Shown piece after piece: positions 13,021 through 24,905 of a DNA stretch of 64,000 bases. The stretch is from Vitis vinifera (Eukaryota; Streptophyta; Magnoliopsida; Vitales; Vitaceae), in the NCBI RefSeq assembly GCF_030704535.1, contig NC_081806.1, positions 2,987,001 through 3,051,000 on the forward strand, read 5' to 3'. Under the pieces are notes generated by a model. The model made no database searches. It had not been told where the DNA came from and saw nothing but the letters and a program-made list of their open reading frames with translations. How positions within the stretch are numbered: position 1 is the first letter of the stretch; each line of letters begins with the position of its first letter. The position numbers and the translations under genes were made by a program.

Positions 13021-13092
13021 GCTCTATTTTTTTTTCTTTTTACTTCCCTCTTCCTATTAGTTGTTGAGAAGATAACTTCCTTTGGATTATCA
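13021..13092 (+). repeat. 3' LTR remnant of the Copia element
   Basis: The final 70 bases match the 3' end of the LTR at 10581-10643, ending GGATTATCA. The rest of the 3' LTR, including its TG start after the polypurine tract, is missing, so the element cannot be complete. Confidence 0.5.
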
Positions 13093-13303
13093 AAATGATC
13101 AGTTGAACAATAATATACCATTAACCCTAGCGTTTCTGAACTAAATTGGAGTTTGGACCTAACACAGAAGCTTAAGCTCAGTCTGTGATGACCTTATTCT
13201 AATAATCTAATCTAGATATCATCCACTAAGATGTTATTCCTAGGCAAAGGCCATTGCTACATTATATACAAGAAGCTGAATCAACACCACTAGAATCAAT
13301 CAA

Positions 13304-16300
13304 TCACTCAACTGTCACTCCCTGCATCTCAAGCCCATCCAGCTTCTTGGGTCTTCTATAGTTCTTCAACAGAAGTGAGCAGCAAACAACACTGACTGAA
13401 GAGGCTGCCATGGCAGCTCCTGCAATCCATGGTGGTAAACGCAATCCAATAGATGGGAAAAGAGCTCCGGCCGCAATTGGTATGCCTAGGAGATTATACC
13501 CTAGTGCCCATATGTAGTTCAGGCGGATACGGGAAAATGTTTTTCTGGAAAGATCAATGGCAGTTATCACATCTTCCAAGTTGCTTTTCATGAGAACAAT
13601 GTCTGCTGCTTCAATGGCGATGTCTGTGCCTGCACCAATTGCCATACCAACATCTGCAGCTGCAAGAGCTGGTGAATCATTAATGCCGTCTCCAACCATT
13701 GCGACGATGTTGCCTGAAGCCTGCAGTGGAATGAAGCCATGGATAATAGCAGTGAGATCATAATCATATATAAGTCAGATGTCCTGAAACTGATGCCCGC
13801 ATTCATACCTGTAAATCCTTCACTTTTTCTGCTTTCTGCTCAGGTTTGGCTTCAGCAATGACAGTTTCAATTCCAACCTCCTTTGCTATGGAATTTGCAG
13901 TTCCCCAATTGTCACCTGTCACTATTATACTCTTCACTTTCATGGACTTGAGAATAGATATGACGTCACGAGCACCAGGCTTCAATGGATCGGATATGGC
14001 TAGAACTCCTGCCAGCTCCCCTTCAATGGATATCAGAATCCCAGTTTGAGCCATTGCTTCTGTTTCTGCCAGCATGTCTTCAGCTTCAAATGGAATGGCA
14101 ATGTTCTGGTCTAACATTAAACTCTTGTTGCCCACTATGATCTCTTTGTTGCGAACAATGGCTTTCACACCATTCCCAGTAATGGAGACGAAATCTTTGG
14201 CTTCTGGCCAGGTGGGATTCTCTTCATCTTCTCTGAATTTCTTAGCATATTCTACAATGGCCTTGGCTAGTGGGTGCTCACTGTTCACCTGGTACACATC
14301 CAGAGTACCTACATTCTAAGTATTCATTCTTCGTGGGCGATTTGCAAAAGCATGGTTCAAAAGCTTACTTCTTGAATGGACTGTTTGAAAAATATTTTTG
14401 GGTTTCCAGAAGTTTAACAAGAAGCAAATTCAGAGGTGAATCCAAGTTTCTATTATCCATCAAAGCTACTTTGAAGGCCAGTGATATTACAGGGCCAAGC
14501 CTTCTAAAAATGTTCTTTAAAACAGATAATAGTCTTTGGAGAAAGGCCTACCTCAGTGGCTGCAACAAGTTCATAGAATTCTTGGAGTGCCATATTTTTC
14601 AAGAGCCTTGTGTTAACAACTACCGGCTTCCCAACTGTGAGGGTCCCTGTCTTGTCAAACACAATGCAATTCACCTACAAAATATAATCAACTTCAAGAT
14701 TGTGTTCAAAGGTCCTAAAAAGGCAAGACACTGGTGCTTGCTGTTTGAATATTCTGATAGAACTGGCACTTCTGTGACAATTTTGGACTAAATTAATTCA
14801 GAATTCAATTTGATTTGAATGAATAATTAATGTGGTTAAGTACGGACTTTTTGAGTTCAAGAATCTTAATTCCCCTAGGATTGCTTTTCTTTAGAAAGTA
14901 GAGAAGGGCAAGATGAATACCACTTACTGACCTTATGTGCACTTTCTAATGCTTGGCCGCCTTTGATGAGGACACCCTGAGAAGCTCCAACACCAGTACC
15001 AACCATAACAGCAGTAGGAGTTGCAAGGCCCAGAGCACATGGGCACGCTATGACCATGACAGAGATTCCAAATTGGAGTGCAAGCTCAAAGCTATCCATG
15101 GAAGAAGGTATCCAAGATTTTGGATACCTATGAAACTTTCCTGCTAAAAACCAGGAAAGCCAAGTGGAAAATGAAAGGATAATAACCTGCAAAAGATAGG
15201 CAGTTGTTAGCAAAGGCCTGAAACCAAATCATCTCTCTATTTAGAATGCATAAAGTAAACAAAGGAGACTAGAAGGCATTTAGATGTTCACCAAAGGAAC
15301 AAAGTATTTGGAGATGCGGTCTGCAAATTTCTGCACAGGAGCTTTGGCCATCTGGGCTGACTCAACAAGCTGAACAATCTGTGACAGAGCACTTTCTGAT
15401 CCAACCTGTGTCGCCTCAACATGTAACACACCATCCTCGTTCACAGTGCCTCCAATGACTGTGTCACCCTTCCTCTTCGCCACAGGCCTGGCTTCCCCTG
15501 TGATCATGCTCTCATTGACATGGCTTTGCCCCCAAATAACAAAACCATCTGAAGCTACTTTTGCACCAGGAAGAATTTTAATCACATCATTCTTTTGTAT
15601 CAACCGACTATCGATTTCTTCTTCAGTTATCACATTTCCTTCACAGTCCAGTGTCAGCAGAATCGCAGTCTCAGGTGCCAGGTCCATAAGCTTGGCAATG
15701 GCATCAGATGTCTTTCCCTTGGCTGAAATCTCCAAATACTTCCCAAGAAGAATAAATGAAATAAGCATGGAGCTGGTCTCAAAGAAGTCTGTGGACTTGA
15801 AATCTTTAGAAGCAGCAGCTCTCAACACTGAATAGACTGAATAAAAATAGGCAGCATTTGTTCCCAAGGCAATCAAAACATCCATATTAGCAGAGCCACG
15901 GCGCAATGCTTTGTAGGAGCCAGTGTAGAATCGCCTCCCGATAACAAACTGTACTGGGGTGGATAATGCCCACCTCAAAATCTCTCCAACACTCAGCATA
16001 TTCACCACGTTGCTATCTAATCCATGCTTGAGGCCAGGGACATACATAAAGACCATGGAGGTTAAGAATACTGGAATTGCAAAGACCAAACTCCATAGAA
16101 ATGATCTATAATTTCGCTCAATCTCCTTTTCATGAACTTCTCTTCCTCCTTCAGGGAATATCATTGCCTTGTAACGCCCTGATCCAGTAGACTCAATCAC
16201 TTGGATGAAGTTTCTAGGCCCTGTCACATCTGGTTTGTAGGAAACGGAAAATTTATTGAGTGTGGGATCAATGACAATGTCTTGAACCCCTGGAAGAGAT

Positions 16301-17303
16301 CGAAGAGAATTCTCAATCAATCTCATTGAATGATCAGTGCAAACTCCATCAACTTTAAGCTGAAGCTTGCTCATGTAGCCAGTAGTAATAAGTATAGCTA
16401 CAGACCCAGTATCTTCTATGGCTTCCAAAAGCTCTTTGTAGCTTACCATCTTGGGATCATAATGCACTTGTGCTTCCTCATCTGCTGATGCAACTTGGGC
16501 CATTAGCACACCACGCAGAGCTTGGAGAGCAGATTCAACAGCCGTGGAGCAAGAAGTGCAAATTCCATTTATCCGAATTCGACACATTTGAGTGGATTTG
16601 GCATTTGTCTGATGATCTTGAATCAATGTGGCCTGATAACCCACATCTTCAATGGTCTCACGGATTGTCTCCTCCTACAAAAAGTCAGATAAGAATGAAC
16701 AGCACGAAAATTTTCTGCATTCATGTCATGTACTCGTTTAGAAGGAAGGCAACATGGCAGTGGAACTGAACCCTGTTTCTGAAATAGAATTCAATCTTTT
16801 TTTATTCATTAATTTAAGTAAAACAATAGAATGATTAAAAAAATATAAAGAAATTATTTAGAAAATAATTGATATATTAGTTTTGTGTAAATCTTGGTTT
16901 GTGGAAATTTTAAAATTCCTAAATATGTGATTTACAAATAAGAGACATTAATCTTTTTCTAAATCATTTCATTATATTCCTTTTACTTTTATTTTTATAG
17001 GTAATTTTTATCATCCAATTCATGATGAAAAATAATTTTTATTTTAATATTTTCATACTTAAATGAATGGACACTAGAGAGAGACAATATTTTTACTTTG
17101 GAGAGAGAGTTCATGAGTAAAAAGACTAAAATAGTATTCCTTTTTTTTTCTTATTACCATTTTTTTACTTTTCTATTTATTATTATTATAATAATTTATT
17201 TTGTATTTTTAACATATTATATATAAGTATTATTGTAAATAATTATTTAGTATTAAAAACAATAAAAATAATAATTATTTTAATATTAAAATTATAAATA
17301 GTA

Positions 17304-17335
<32 letters not shown>

Positions 17336-18529
17336 GAAGAAAAGAAATGAGAAAAAAAATTATAAAAAGCAAAGGTGAAATGTAGAATTTTTTTTTTTAA
17401 ATTAAATAGTCAAATATCCCAAGAAAAATTTAAGTAAAACTCATGGGTTGTGGAGCGAAATATCATTCTTCTATAATCTTTTAAGCAATTATCTAAATTA
17501 AGAGAAATTAATGTAAAAACTATTACTTTTTATATTGAGTTTTTAGTGAAAAGTTTTCATTTTATCTCTATTTTTAAATTATATTTTTTTTAAATGTTTT
17601 TTGATATTTTTAAATTTCTTATTAAATGAGAAAAATTAACACCTTTTTAGTGAAAAGTAAAAAAATGATTTTTACTTTTTCATTTTTTTTCCAAGAAAAT
17701 TTAATTAACAAAAAAATTTGTTTTTAATATATTTTAAATTAGAATAAAAAATGAAACTTCCTTTTTTAAAATTCTTTTTTACAACTGAATAAATATTAAT
17801 ATTTAAGTGATATATCAAATTAAAACCAATAACGCTTTGTATTTGCACATTTTTGTCCTCTTATTATCACATCATGATATATCAAAGAAAAGTCCAGCCA
17901 AAGAAAAAAGGGCAATAGTATTTATGAAAATTATTTTAAAATATACATATTTTAAAATTTTTGCTTTCCTACAAAAAAATAAAAATAAAAATAAAAACCG
18001 AAATGAATCTTGAGCTTTTTCCAAAAGCATAGAATTAATTACAAACCTGATGATTCTTTGCCCAAAAGACACAAATCATTTTAGAAGATTAGATTCCACG
18101 CCCACTAACTAAATCAAAGTGTTGAATACAAAATTCGATCACTTTTCTTGCCATTTTAAGTGGATGCTTTTTATTTTGTCGGTTTCGAAATCTCGGTAGG
18201 GGTAGTTTCTCTCGAGAAAAAACTCCCCCTCTCACGTTTTCCAACAAACCAAACACACCCAAGTAAAACCTAAAATCTAAAACACTTACGTTAATCAAAG
18301 CCGGATAAAACGTGACCTGAGCCCTATTACTGAGAGCATCAACGACCGCGTCTTGGATCCCCGGCAGCTGCCTGAGGGCCCTCTCCACCTGTCCGGAGCA
18401 GGCGGAGCACGTCATTCCGGTCACCGAATACATCGCCTTGGCCTGCGATCCTTCCGCATTCTCCTCCTTCTCCGGCACGCCCTTTCCGGACCTCTCATTT
18501 CGAGTAGAGGACAGAAACTTGGGCGCCAT
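13304..18529 (-). CDS. HMA5: copper-transporting P1B-type ATPase, HMA5-like (tandem copy B)
   Basis: Same role and architecture as copy A at 3289-7597. Six phase-0 exons: 18290-18529, 15292-16674, 14932-15186, 14552-14674, 13809-14288 and 13304-13720, giving 965 aa. Key sites are GMTCSAC (C41, C44), CPC (589-591), DKTGT (D633), SEHPLA (H672) and [10 protein letters not shown] in exon 6. The second metal-binding motif reads GICTSC (C119, C122) where copy A has GMTCTSC, so one residue is lost next to the copper-binding cysteines. Exon 1 is 17 codons shorter and far more divergent than exons 2-6. Intron 1 is about 1.6 kb against 0.6 kb in copy A, with a long AT-rich part around 16.8-18.0 kb. No stop, frameshift or broken splice site was found, so it looks functional. 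Confidence 0.94.
17304..17332. repeat. (TAA)n microsatellite in intron 1 of HMA5 copy B
   Basis: About nine AAT/TAA units within AT-rich intron sequence. Confidence 0.8.
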
Positions 18530-19574
18530 TAGCGTAAAATCTCACCCTCTCTCTGCTTCTTCTTCTTCTGTGAAAAAAAAAATTTATACCATGAATTGAT
18601 AGGAATGTGGTAGGGTCTGGGATGTAGTGGAGAGTGGATGGGAACCATGATTTATTTAGTTGATTCCAACATCAGACACCATGATTGAGGTGGTCTGGAA
18701 ATTGGAATGCTGCTTTTTAAGTTTTTACTATCTTTTGGACCCCAAAAGTTTGATCTTGCCCTCACGCCTCATTTAAAAAATGATAATGGTGTTCCTGGTA
18801 ACAATCGGCTTGATTCGATTGGGTATCAGCAATGGAGGGCTGCCCTCCACGACTTCTTGATTCTGTCTTCACTCTTCAAGCAGGAGAGTGGCGCTGGCAT
18901 GGATCATGATCGTGACTCTTTCAAATGCCCTATGCTCTTTTCCGATGACTCGACCCTTTTTTTTTATTTATAAATTTAAAAACTATTTCATATCTTTTAA
19001 TTAATTAATTTTATTTTTTAAAAATAATTTTTGGAGGAATGAGGAATCACCCATTTTTGAAAAAATAATTTTTTAGATTTTTAAAAATGATTTTAGGACG
19101 AAAATAACCAAGGACAAAAACCAGTCGACTCCTACTTTACTATATTTAGCTCCTACAGTAATGATAAGGTGATTTTACAGGTGATTGGGTACTTTGTTCT
19201 TGTCTCCACTCTTCAGGGGTGAGTGGTGTTTGGCATCCCCCACGCCTTTTTGGATGTGACCCATCTTTCATATTCCGGTATTTGTTGTGGACTTACCTCG
19301 GACATTGAGTTTATGTGGCGTTTTCATGTTTTATTTTTAAAAAAATTTATATATTTCTAAATTATTTAATCAGAAATAAATGAAAATGAGTTTTAAAAAA
19401 TATATATAAATAAATTATTAAATTTAATTTCTTTTTATTTTATCTTTTCCATTATTTTTTTATATTTGTTTTATCTGGTATTTTCTTTTAAATTTTTTGG
19501 GTATTAGTAATGGTTCAAACTCCATCAAGGGAAAAGTGCGTTTCTACAAAATAGAGAAAAATTTTAATATGCTT

Positions 19575-21875
19575 AATTCTGGAAAATTTTGAAGAAAAAA
19601 TAAAAGGAAAAAGAAATTGAAGAAAAATAATAAAAATAAAAAATAGATTTAAATTTAATAAATTATTTTTATACTTTTCTTCAAACTCGTTTTTACTTAT
19701 TTCTTTCTATTACAACAAGATTAAATAACTTTAAAATATATAAAAAATTATTTTTCTTAATATTTTTTCTCTCTAGTATTTTATGGAACCAAACATAGCT
19801 TAACTTTAAGCCTATTTTTTATTTTCTTTCATTTTTTATTTATTTTTTCTCTCTATATTCTTTTTCAGGCATTTTTCTCAAATTTTATGAGAACCAAATA
19901 TAGTTTGACTCTATGTTTGGTTCTTAGAAAATACAAGAAGGAAAGAAAGGAAAAAGTAAAAGCAAAAAATAATGAAAGAAAAATAAAAAATATAGTTAAA
20001 ATCAATAAATTATTTTTATAGGTTGCTTTAAATTTATTTAATTTATTTAAATTCTTCTACTTAAAAATTAAGTAATTGAAAATAAATAAATAAATTAATT
20101 AATATCTCTTTTAATTTTTTAAAGCAAAACCAAACATAAGAAAATTATTATCCTTAGGTTAGGTTTGTTCTCGGAAACTTTAAGGTTATGTTTGGCTTAC
20201 GAAAAATATTAATGGAAGAAAAAAATATAAAGAAAAATGTTTTCTTCATATTTGATTGTCGTGGAAAAATATCAACGAAAATCAAATATAATTAAAATTA
20301 GTTCAAAATTTATGTATTTTTAAATTATCTAACATTTACAGAGATGAGTTAAAATAAGTAAAATAAATTTAAAATAACAACTAAAAATAATTTAACGTAA
20401 GAAAAATAAAATAAAAGATAGAAGGAAAGAAAAATTTTTAAAAAATAAAAAATAAATTTAAATCAATAAATTAAATATATGTGTGTGTTACTAAAAAGTC
20501 ATTTCACTTATTTTAAGAATCCTAACACTCCACAGACAAAAAAAAAATGTTTTTCAGAGGTGACCGTACTTGGAGATTTGAGAATCATAAGTTTGGAATT
20601 ATTATTATTATTATTATTATTATCATCATTTTATCAGGATTTGTATTCTCAATTTTGTAATACCCATTTGATCTCAGTGGTGGTGCCATCCCTAATGCAG
20701 ACAAAAAAAAAATGGAAATTTAAAATTGATGATCTGATTTAGTGGAGGATCTTCATTAATTTAATCACCACTTGACTAGGAATCCCATTTTCCATGAGGA
20801 TTTGTAAACCACATACCATTTTCCTATTATTATAATATAGTCCCGAGAAAAAAAGTGTTAAAAAAATGGTTTTTTTTTTTTTTGTGTTTAGTTTTATTAT
20901 GGAAAATATAATAAAATAAAATATAATTAAAATTTATCAAAATTTTATATACTTTAAATTATTTAATATTTATATAATAGAATAAAAGAAGTAAAACAAG
21001 TTTGAAGAAATATATAAAAATAATTTATTAAGTTTAAACCTATTTTTTATTTTTATTCACTTTTTTTTTTTTTAAACTTCTCGATTATGTTTGATTGTCG
21101 AAAAATTTAAGGAAAAATGTAAAGGAAACAAAATAAAAAAGAAAAATTAGAAGAAAAGAAAAAGTAAAGAAAAATAAAATATATCTTTTAAATTTAATAA
21201 AATATTTTTATATGTTTTTTTAAACTCATTTACTTATTTATCTTTATTATAATAAGATTAAATAAATTTAAAATATGTAAATTTAAAATTATTTTAAATC
21301 ATATTTAATTTTTCTTTATATTTTCTATAATAAAACCAAATATGAGAAAATCATTTTTTAAAATATTTTTTTTATTTCCTTAATATTTTATGAGAACCAA
21401 ACATAACCTTCCTCCTTTTTTTTTCTCTCTCAATTTTTTTGGAATCAAACATAAATTGCATCTCTATATTTTTTTTCTTCAAATTTTCTGGAACCAAACA
21501 TAGCCTTGATGTTGGAACCCAAAAAATGAAATCAATTTGAAATAATGTTTTAGACTATATTTGGTTCTTGAAAGGTGGTAGGGAAAGAAAAGAAATCCTA
21601 AAAATAATAATTTTTTTATATTTAGTTTTATTTTAATAAAAAATGTAAAAAAAAGTCGAATATAATCAAAATTATTAAAACTTTTGTATATTTTAAAATT
21701 ATTTAGTTTTGATATAAAAGATTTAAACATGCGAAAAAAGTTTGAAGTAGTATATAAAAATAATTTATTAACTTTAAATTTTTTTTTTCCTTCACTTTTT
21801 TTTTTCTTTTTACTTTTTTTCTCTATTTTTTTTCCTCGCATTTCCCCTCCAACTTTTTGGAACTAAACATAACCT
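19575..21875. repeat. cluster of about six MITE-like family A units in both orientations
   Basis: Successive units of roughly 200-320 bp lie near 19575-19801, 19911-20150, 20195-20470, 20870-21060, 21085-21408 and 21552-21868. Forward units open with 'atgtttggttcttag' or similar and close with 'ggaaccaaacat(a)' type ends, so the two ends are inverted copies. Shared interior blocks are 'aataaattatttttata', 'aaactcatttactta' and 'gattaaata(a)ttt'. Unit edges are judged by eye. Confidence 0.5.
20598..20624. repeat. (ATT)n microsatellite
   Basis: About nine ATT units followed by two ATC units. Confidence 0.8.
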
Positions 21876-22808
21876 TAAGAATCAATTTGAAATGACGTCT
21901 CCTGTAATAAGATTTTGTTAAGGGGAAAATGAGAATGGTTTCTATTTTATCTAATAATAAGAAGTATTATATTATTTTCAATAATTTAAATAATGATTGA
22001 AATAAATTGGCCTAATGTATTAGATTATAAGAATGTATGAAAATTATGTTAAAACAAATAAATAAATAAATAAATAATTAGAAATGTTAAATTATAATTC
22101 ATAGAAATAGGTTGGAAACAAAAGATTAGCAATTTCTTTTATATTTAGTTATTTTGAATATATTATCTTTCTAAAAAATTAAAATAAATAATAAAAATAT
22201 TAGTAAGGAGATATCGATGTTTTAAGATTTGAATAACTAATAATTAAAAATAAATAATTTATTAGATTAACAAAAAATTATTTTTAAAAAATAAATATAT
22301 AAAATATAATCTAAAATTAGACATAATTAACCTTTTATTTATTTAGGGTATATAAAGGTTATTATAATTTATTATAAAAGGGAAATATATGGATATGGAA
22401 ATATTAAAGAATGTCAAAAATATCAATTTTTTTTTTTTTTACAATTTTTCGAACTCATCCAGCAAATTTGAAATGTTATTGGAAAAAATGTGTTTTTACA
22501 CACTCATATAAAAATAATTATAAAATAAATCATTTAAAAATAATTCAAGTTTTATGCACTCATCGGTCAAATGTAATACTTAAGATAGTAAAAAATAATA
22601 CCTATATTATTAAAAAGTAGTACCTAAATGGTCAACTATAATATTTTTGATAAAAAAAATGTATTAAATGTTAAATATTTTTAAATAACTGTTTAAAATT
22701 AAATTTTATAAACTTGAGTTTCTATTTTGTAATATTTTTTTCCAATGAATATAGAAACGCACTTTTCCCAAGGTTATTCTTATGGATTTGAACATAAAAG
22801 GCTTTATT

Positions 22809-22958
22809 GGCCCATCAGGCCCAGTCAGTATCCAAGTGACATTTTTAGCCCACAAAAATGTTGTTGGTGCAATAAAGCCCATCTTCTAAGCATGGCATTG
22901 ATTTTGGGCCTTAAAATCGTCTATTCTTCACATGGGCGGCTCAATTTGCCTCAGCCCA
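22809..22958. promoter_or_regulatory. orphan cluster of Site II-like motifs
   Basis: GGCCCA occurs at 22809 and 22818, AGCCCA at 22847, 22876 and 22953, TGGGCC at 22905 and a TGGGCG variant at 22933: seven motifs in 150 bp. This density resembles plant housekeeping promoters, yet the nearest gene start is 3 kb away. It may be a remnant promoter or the edge of an unseen noncoding transcript. Confidence 0.35.
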
Positions 22959-23578
22959 ATTAAAAATGACTTTCTGAAACAAAAAATTAATTTGAAAATG
23001 AAAATTCCGGGTATCTGGTTGAGCCCCAGTCCATTTGCAATTGTACTATTCTAGGTGTCTCGAGATGTGTGCTTTGCGTTGATGCATGCATGCGTTGTGC
23101 TAGATTGGAAGTCGCACTTGGCATGGTGTGCCTACCCTCATTATGTACGCCCGCTTGTGGATAATGTCAAGTAATTGCCTGTCACTCTCTGAAGAGGAGG
23201 ATGCTTATCGACTGTGGTACCACTCCTTTTCAACGCACGGAGGAGGGGACAGACTCACCTCATTACCTGCCCATGATTCATGAAGGTGACTTCTAAGAGT
23301 TTCTGTCAATCATCTGTCCTCCTAGAGGTTGCATTTATCTCACTGCACTTGTGAGATTGCATTGAATTGACCCTCGTAAGGCATAACATCCTAATTCGAA
23401 GAGTGACCTTTATTAACCCACGGACATTATCTACGTAATTTGAATTTATATTGGATGTGAAATTATATAATTAATTTGATAATATCATAAATTTACATTG
23501 TGATCCATAATGGGGTTGGATACATTATTGTTTGATTTCTATAGGTTCACCTTAATTCACTTGACCATCGTTTTTTTA

Positions 23579-23881
23579 TTGGGATTAAATCATATGGGTC
23601 CAACATGGCTGACGCTTAACACATCCGAAGGAAAAACTAGAAGCCCAGAGCCGTAGCCCTTTAATCCATCAATTGTTTATTTGTCCCTTTATACTCAGAT
23701 GGTACCAGAAGTTAGTTGGACATAAGCTTTAGTCCTAGTACTGAATCCTCTTGGGGATACCCCCTTTATAAAAGGACAAATAAATAATTGATGAATTGAG
23801 GGATCACGACTCTGGGCCTCTAACCTTCCCTTTAGATGTGCTAAGTGTCATTCATGTTGGACCCATATGACTCAATCTCAA
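23579..23881. mobile_element. 303-bp foldback (MITE-like) element with ~115-bp inverted arms
   Basis: The left arm (23579-23693) and the reverse complement of the right arm (23767-23881) align along their full length. Shared blocks include 'catatgggtccaacatg', 'aggcccagag'-like, 'catcaatt.tttatttgtcc' and 'tttata'. A 73-bp loop separates them. The arms differ at a moderate number of positions, so the insertion is old. No target duplication could be recognised. Confidence 0.7.
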
Positions 23882-23983
23882 CACCTTACACAATCTAAGG
23901 AGCCAAAATGTTCCGATCAATGCAACAAGGATCTGGCCTTCAATACACTCCAACCTCAGTTTGTTATTCATAGCATAACATGA

Positions 23984-23986
<3 letters not shown>

Positions 23987-24028
<42 letters not shown>
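23987..24028. repeat. (AAT)n microsatellite
   Basis: About fourteen AAT units; reading through it on the minus strand gives a run of Tyr, which explains the spurious frames here. Confidence 0.9.
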
Positions 24029-24029
<1 letters not shown>

Positions 24030-24389
24030 ATGGTGGATAGCTGGATTGAGTTGTTATGCAATGATGGACCATGGCTGCTTTATGCGGTGAAGGATCAACC
24101 GGCCGGGACCAAATACATGAACTTAAGCGTAAGCGCTTACGTTCCACTCCCACAACAAGAGGCTAAAGCTTCCGCGTCCGCCAAGCACTGTTGCAGATTG
24201 GACCCCTACGCACACGGCTTGTCCGTCCCAACTCCCAAAAAGCTAAGCTGTTTCCTTTTTGCTTCCTCTGCCTCCTTCCTACTTTTTCTGTTTTTCAACC
24301 TGCTGACTTGCCATAAACTTTTCTAGATTTGTTAAGGAAGCATTAAAAGGCCCTTTTTCACGACAAGTAGCACTTCTATAAGAAAGATT

Positions 24390-24905
24390 TAACAAAATTT
24401 TAGCCATGTTTTCTAATCCTTCTAACAATTAAAAATTTTTATCGTTCAAATATTAAAAATAATTCTCAAACACATTATTAGAATATATTTAAAAGTGATT
24501 TTAAAAACGTTTTTAATATTTTTAATACTTAAATAATAAAATTTTTTAAATATTAAAAAGATTAAAAACATTTTTTAAAATCACTATCAAACAAATTCTT
24601 AAAATATATTTAATAGGGATTCTTAAAAAAAATTTAACCATTGCAACACTAAAATGATAAAAATTTTCAAATATTAAAAATATCATAAGTGCTTCATAAA
24701 ATTACTATTGAATAGACTCTTAAAGTCCGTTTTGAAATAATTTTTAATATTTCTAATATTTAAATGATAAAAAAATTTCAAATATTAAAAATATTAAAAC
24801 ATATTCTAAAATCACTATCAAACGAGCTTTTAATGATTCTCTTAAAAACATTTTTAGAAAAAATGTTTTTATTAAAAGCACTTCAAATAAAAAATTTATC
24901 TAACA
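24390..24905. repeat. degenerate AT-rich repeat block
   Basis: A motif of the type 'aaaatcactatcaaac(a/g)a', followed by 'cttaaa', then 'tttttaatatttttaat.cttaaatgataaaa' and 'tcaaatattaaaaatatt', recurs about four times with a spacing near 110-130 bp. A related block lies at 54190-54540. This looks like a decayed repeat family, not coding. Confidence 0.45.

Larger units (their letters stand above)
10321..13092 (+). mobile_element. decayed Ty1/Copia LTR retrotransposon between the two HMA5 copies
   Basis: The plus strand reads in Copia order: a 5' LTR (10321-10643), a degraded tRNA-Met-type primer site (10646-10657), gag with a CCHC zinc knuckle, a GAG-pre-integrase segment and integrase core, then an RNase H C-terminal stretch, a polypurine tract (AAGGGGGAG, 12968-12976) and a short 3' LTR remnant (13021-13092). 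Reverse transcriptase is essentially absent, so there is an internal deletion between about 12210 and 12350. Many stops and frameshifts interrupt it. A MITE-like unit at 12600-12930 lies inside. The 5-bp flanks do not match, so no target duplication is visible. Confidence 0.8.
18530..22780. other. gene-free region rich in MITE-like repeats
   Basis: The presumed promoter of HMA5 copy B occupies the first few hundred bases (CT-rich leader at 18540-18570). The rest is AT-rich and repetitive. The frame at 18707-18973 is a chance frame with no recognisable domain. Confidence 0.55.

Noticed and set aside
18707-18973. 88-codon frame on the plus strand
   Set aside because: No family similarity; lies in the promoter region of HMA5 copy B and runs into a T-tract.
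24030-24326. 98-codon frame after the (AAT)n tract
   Set aside because: Begins at the edge of a microsatellite, has no known domain and no splice-linked neighbours.
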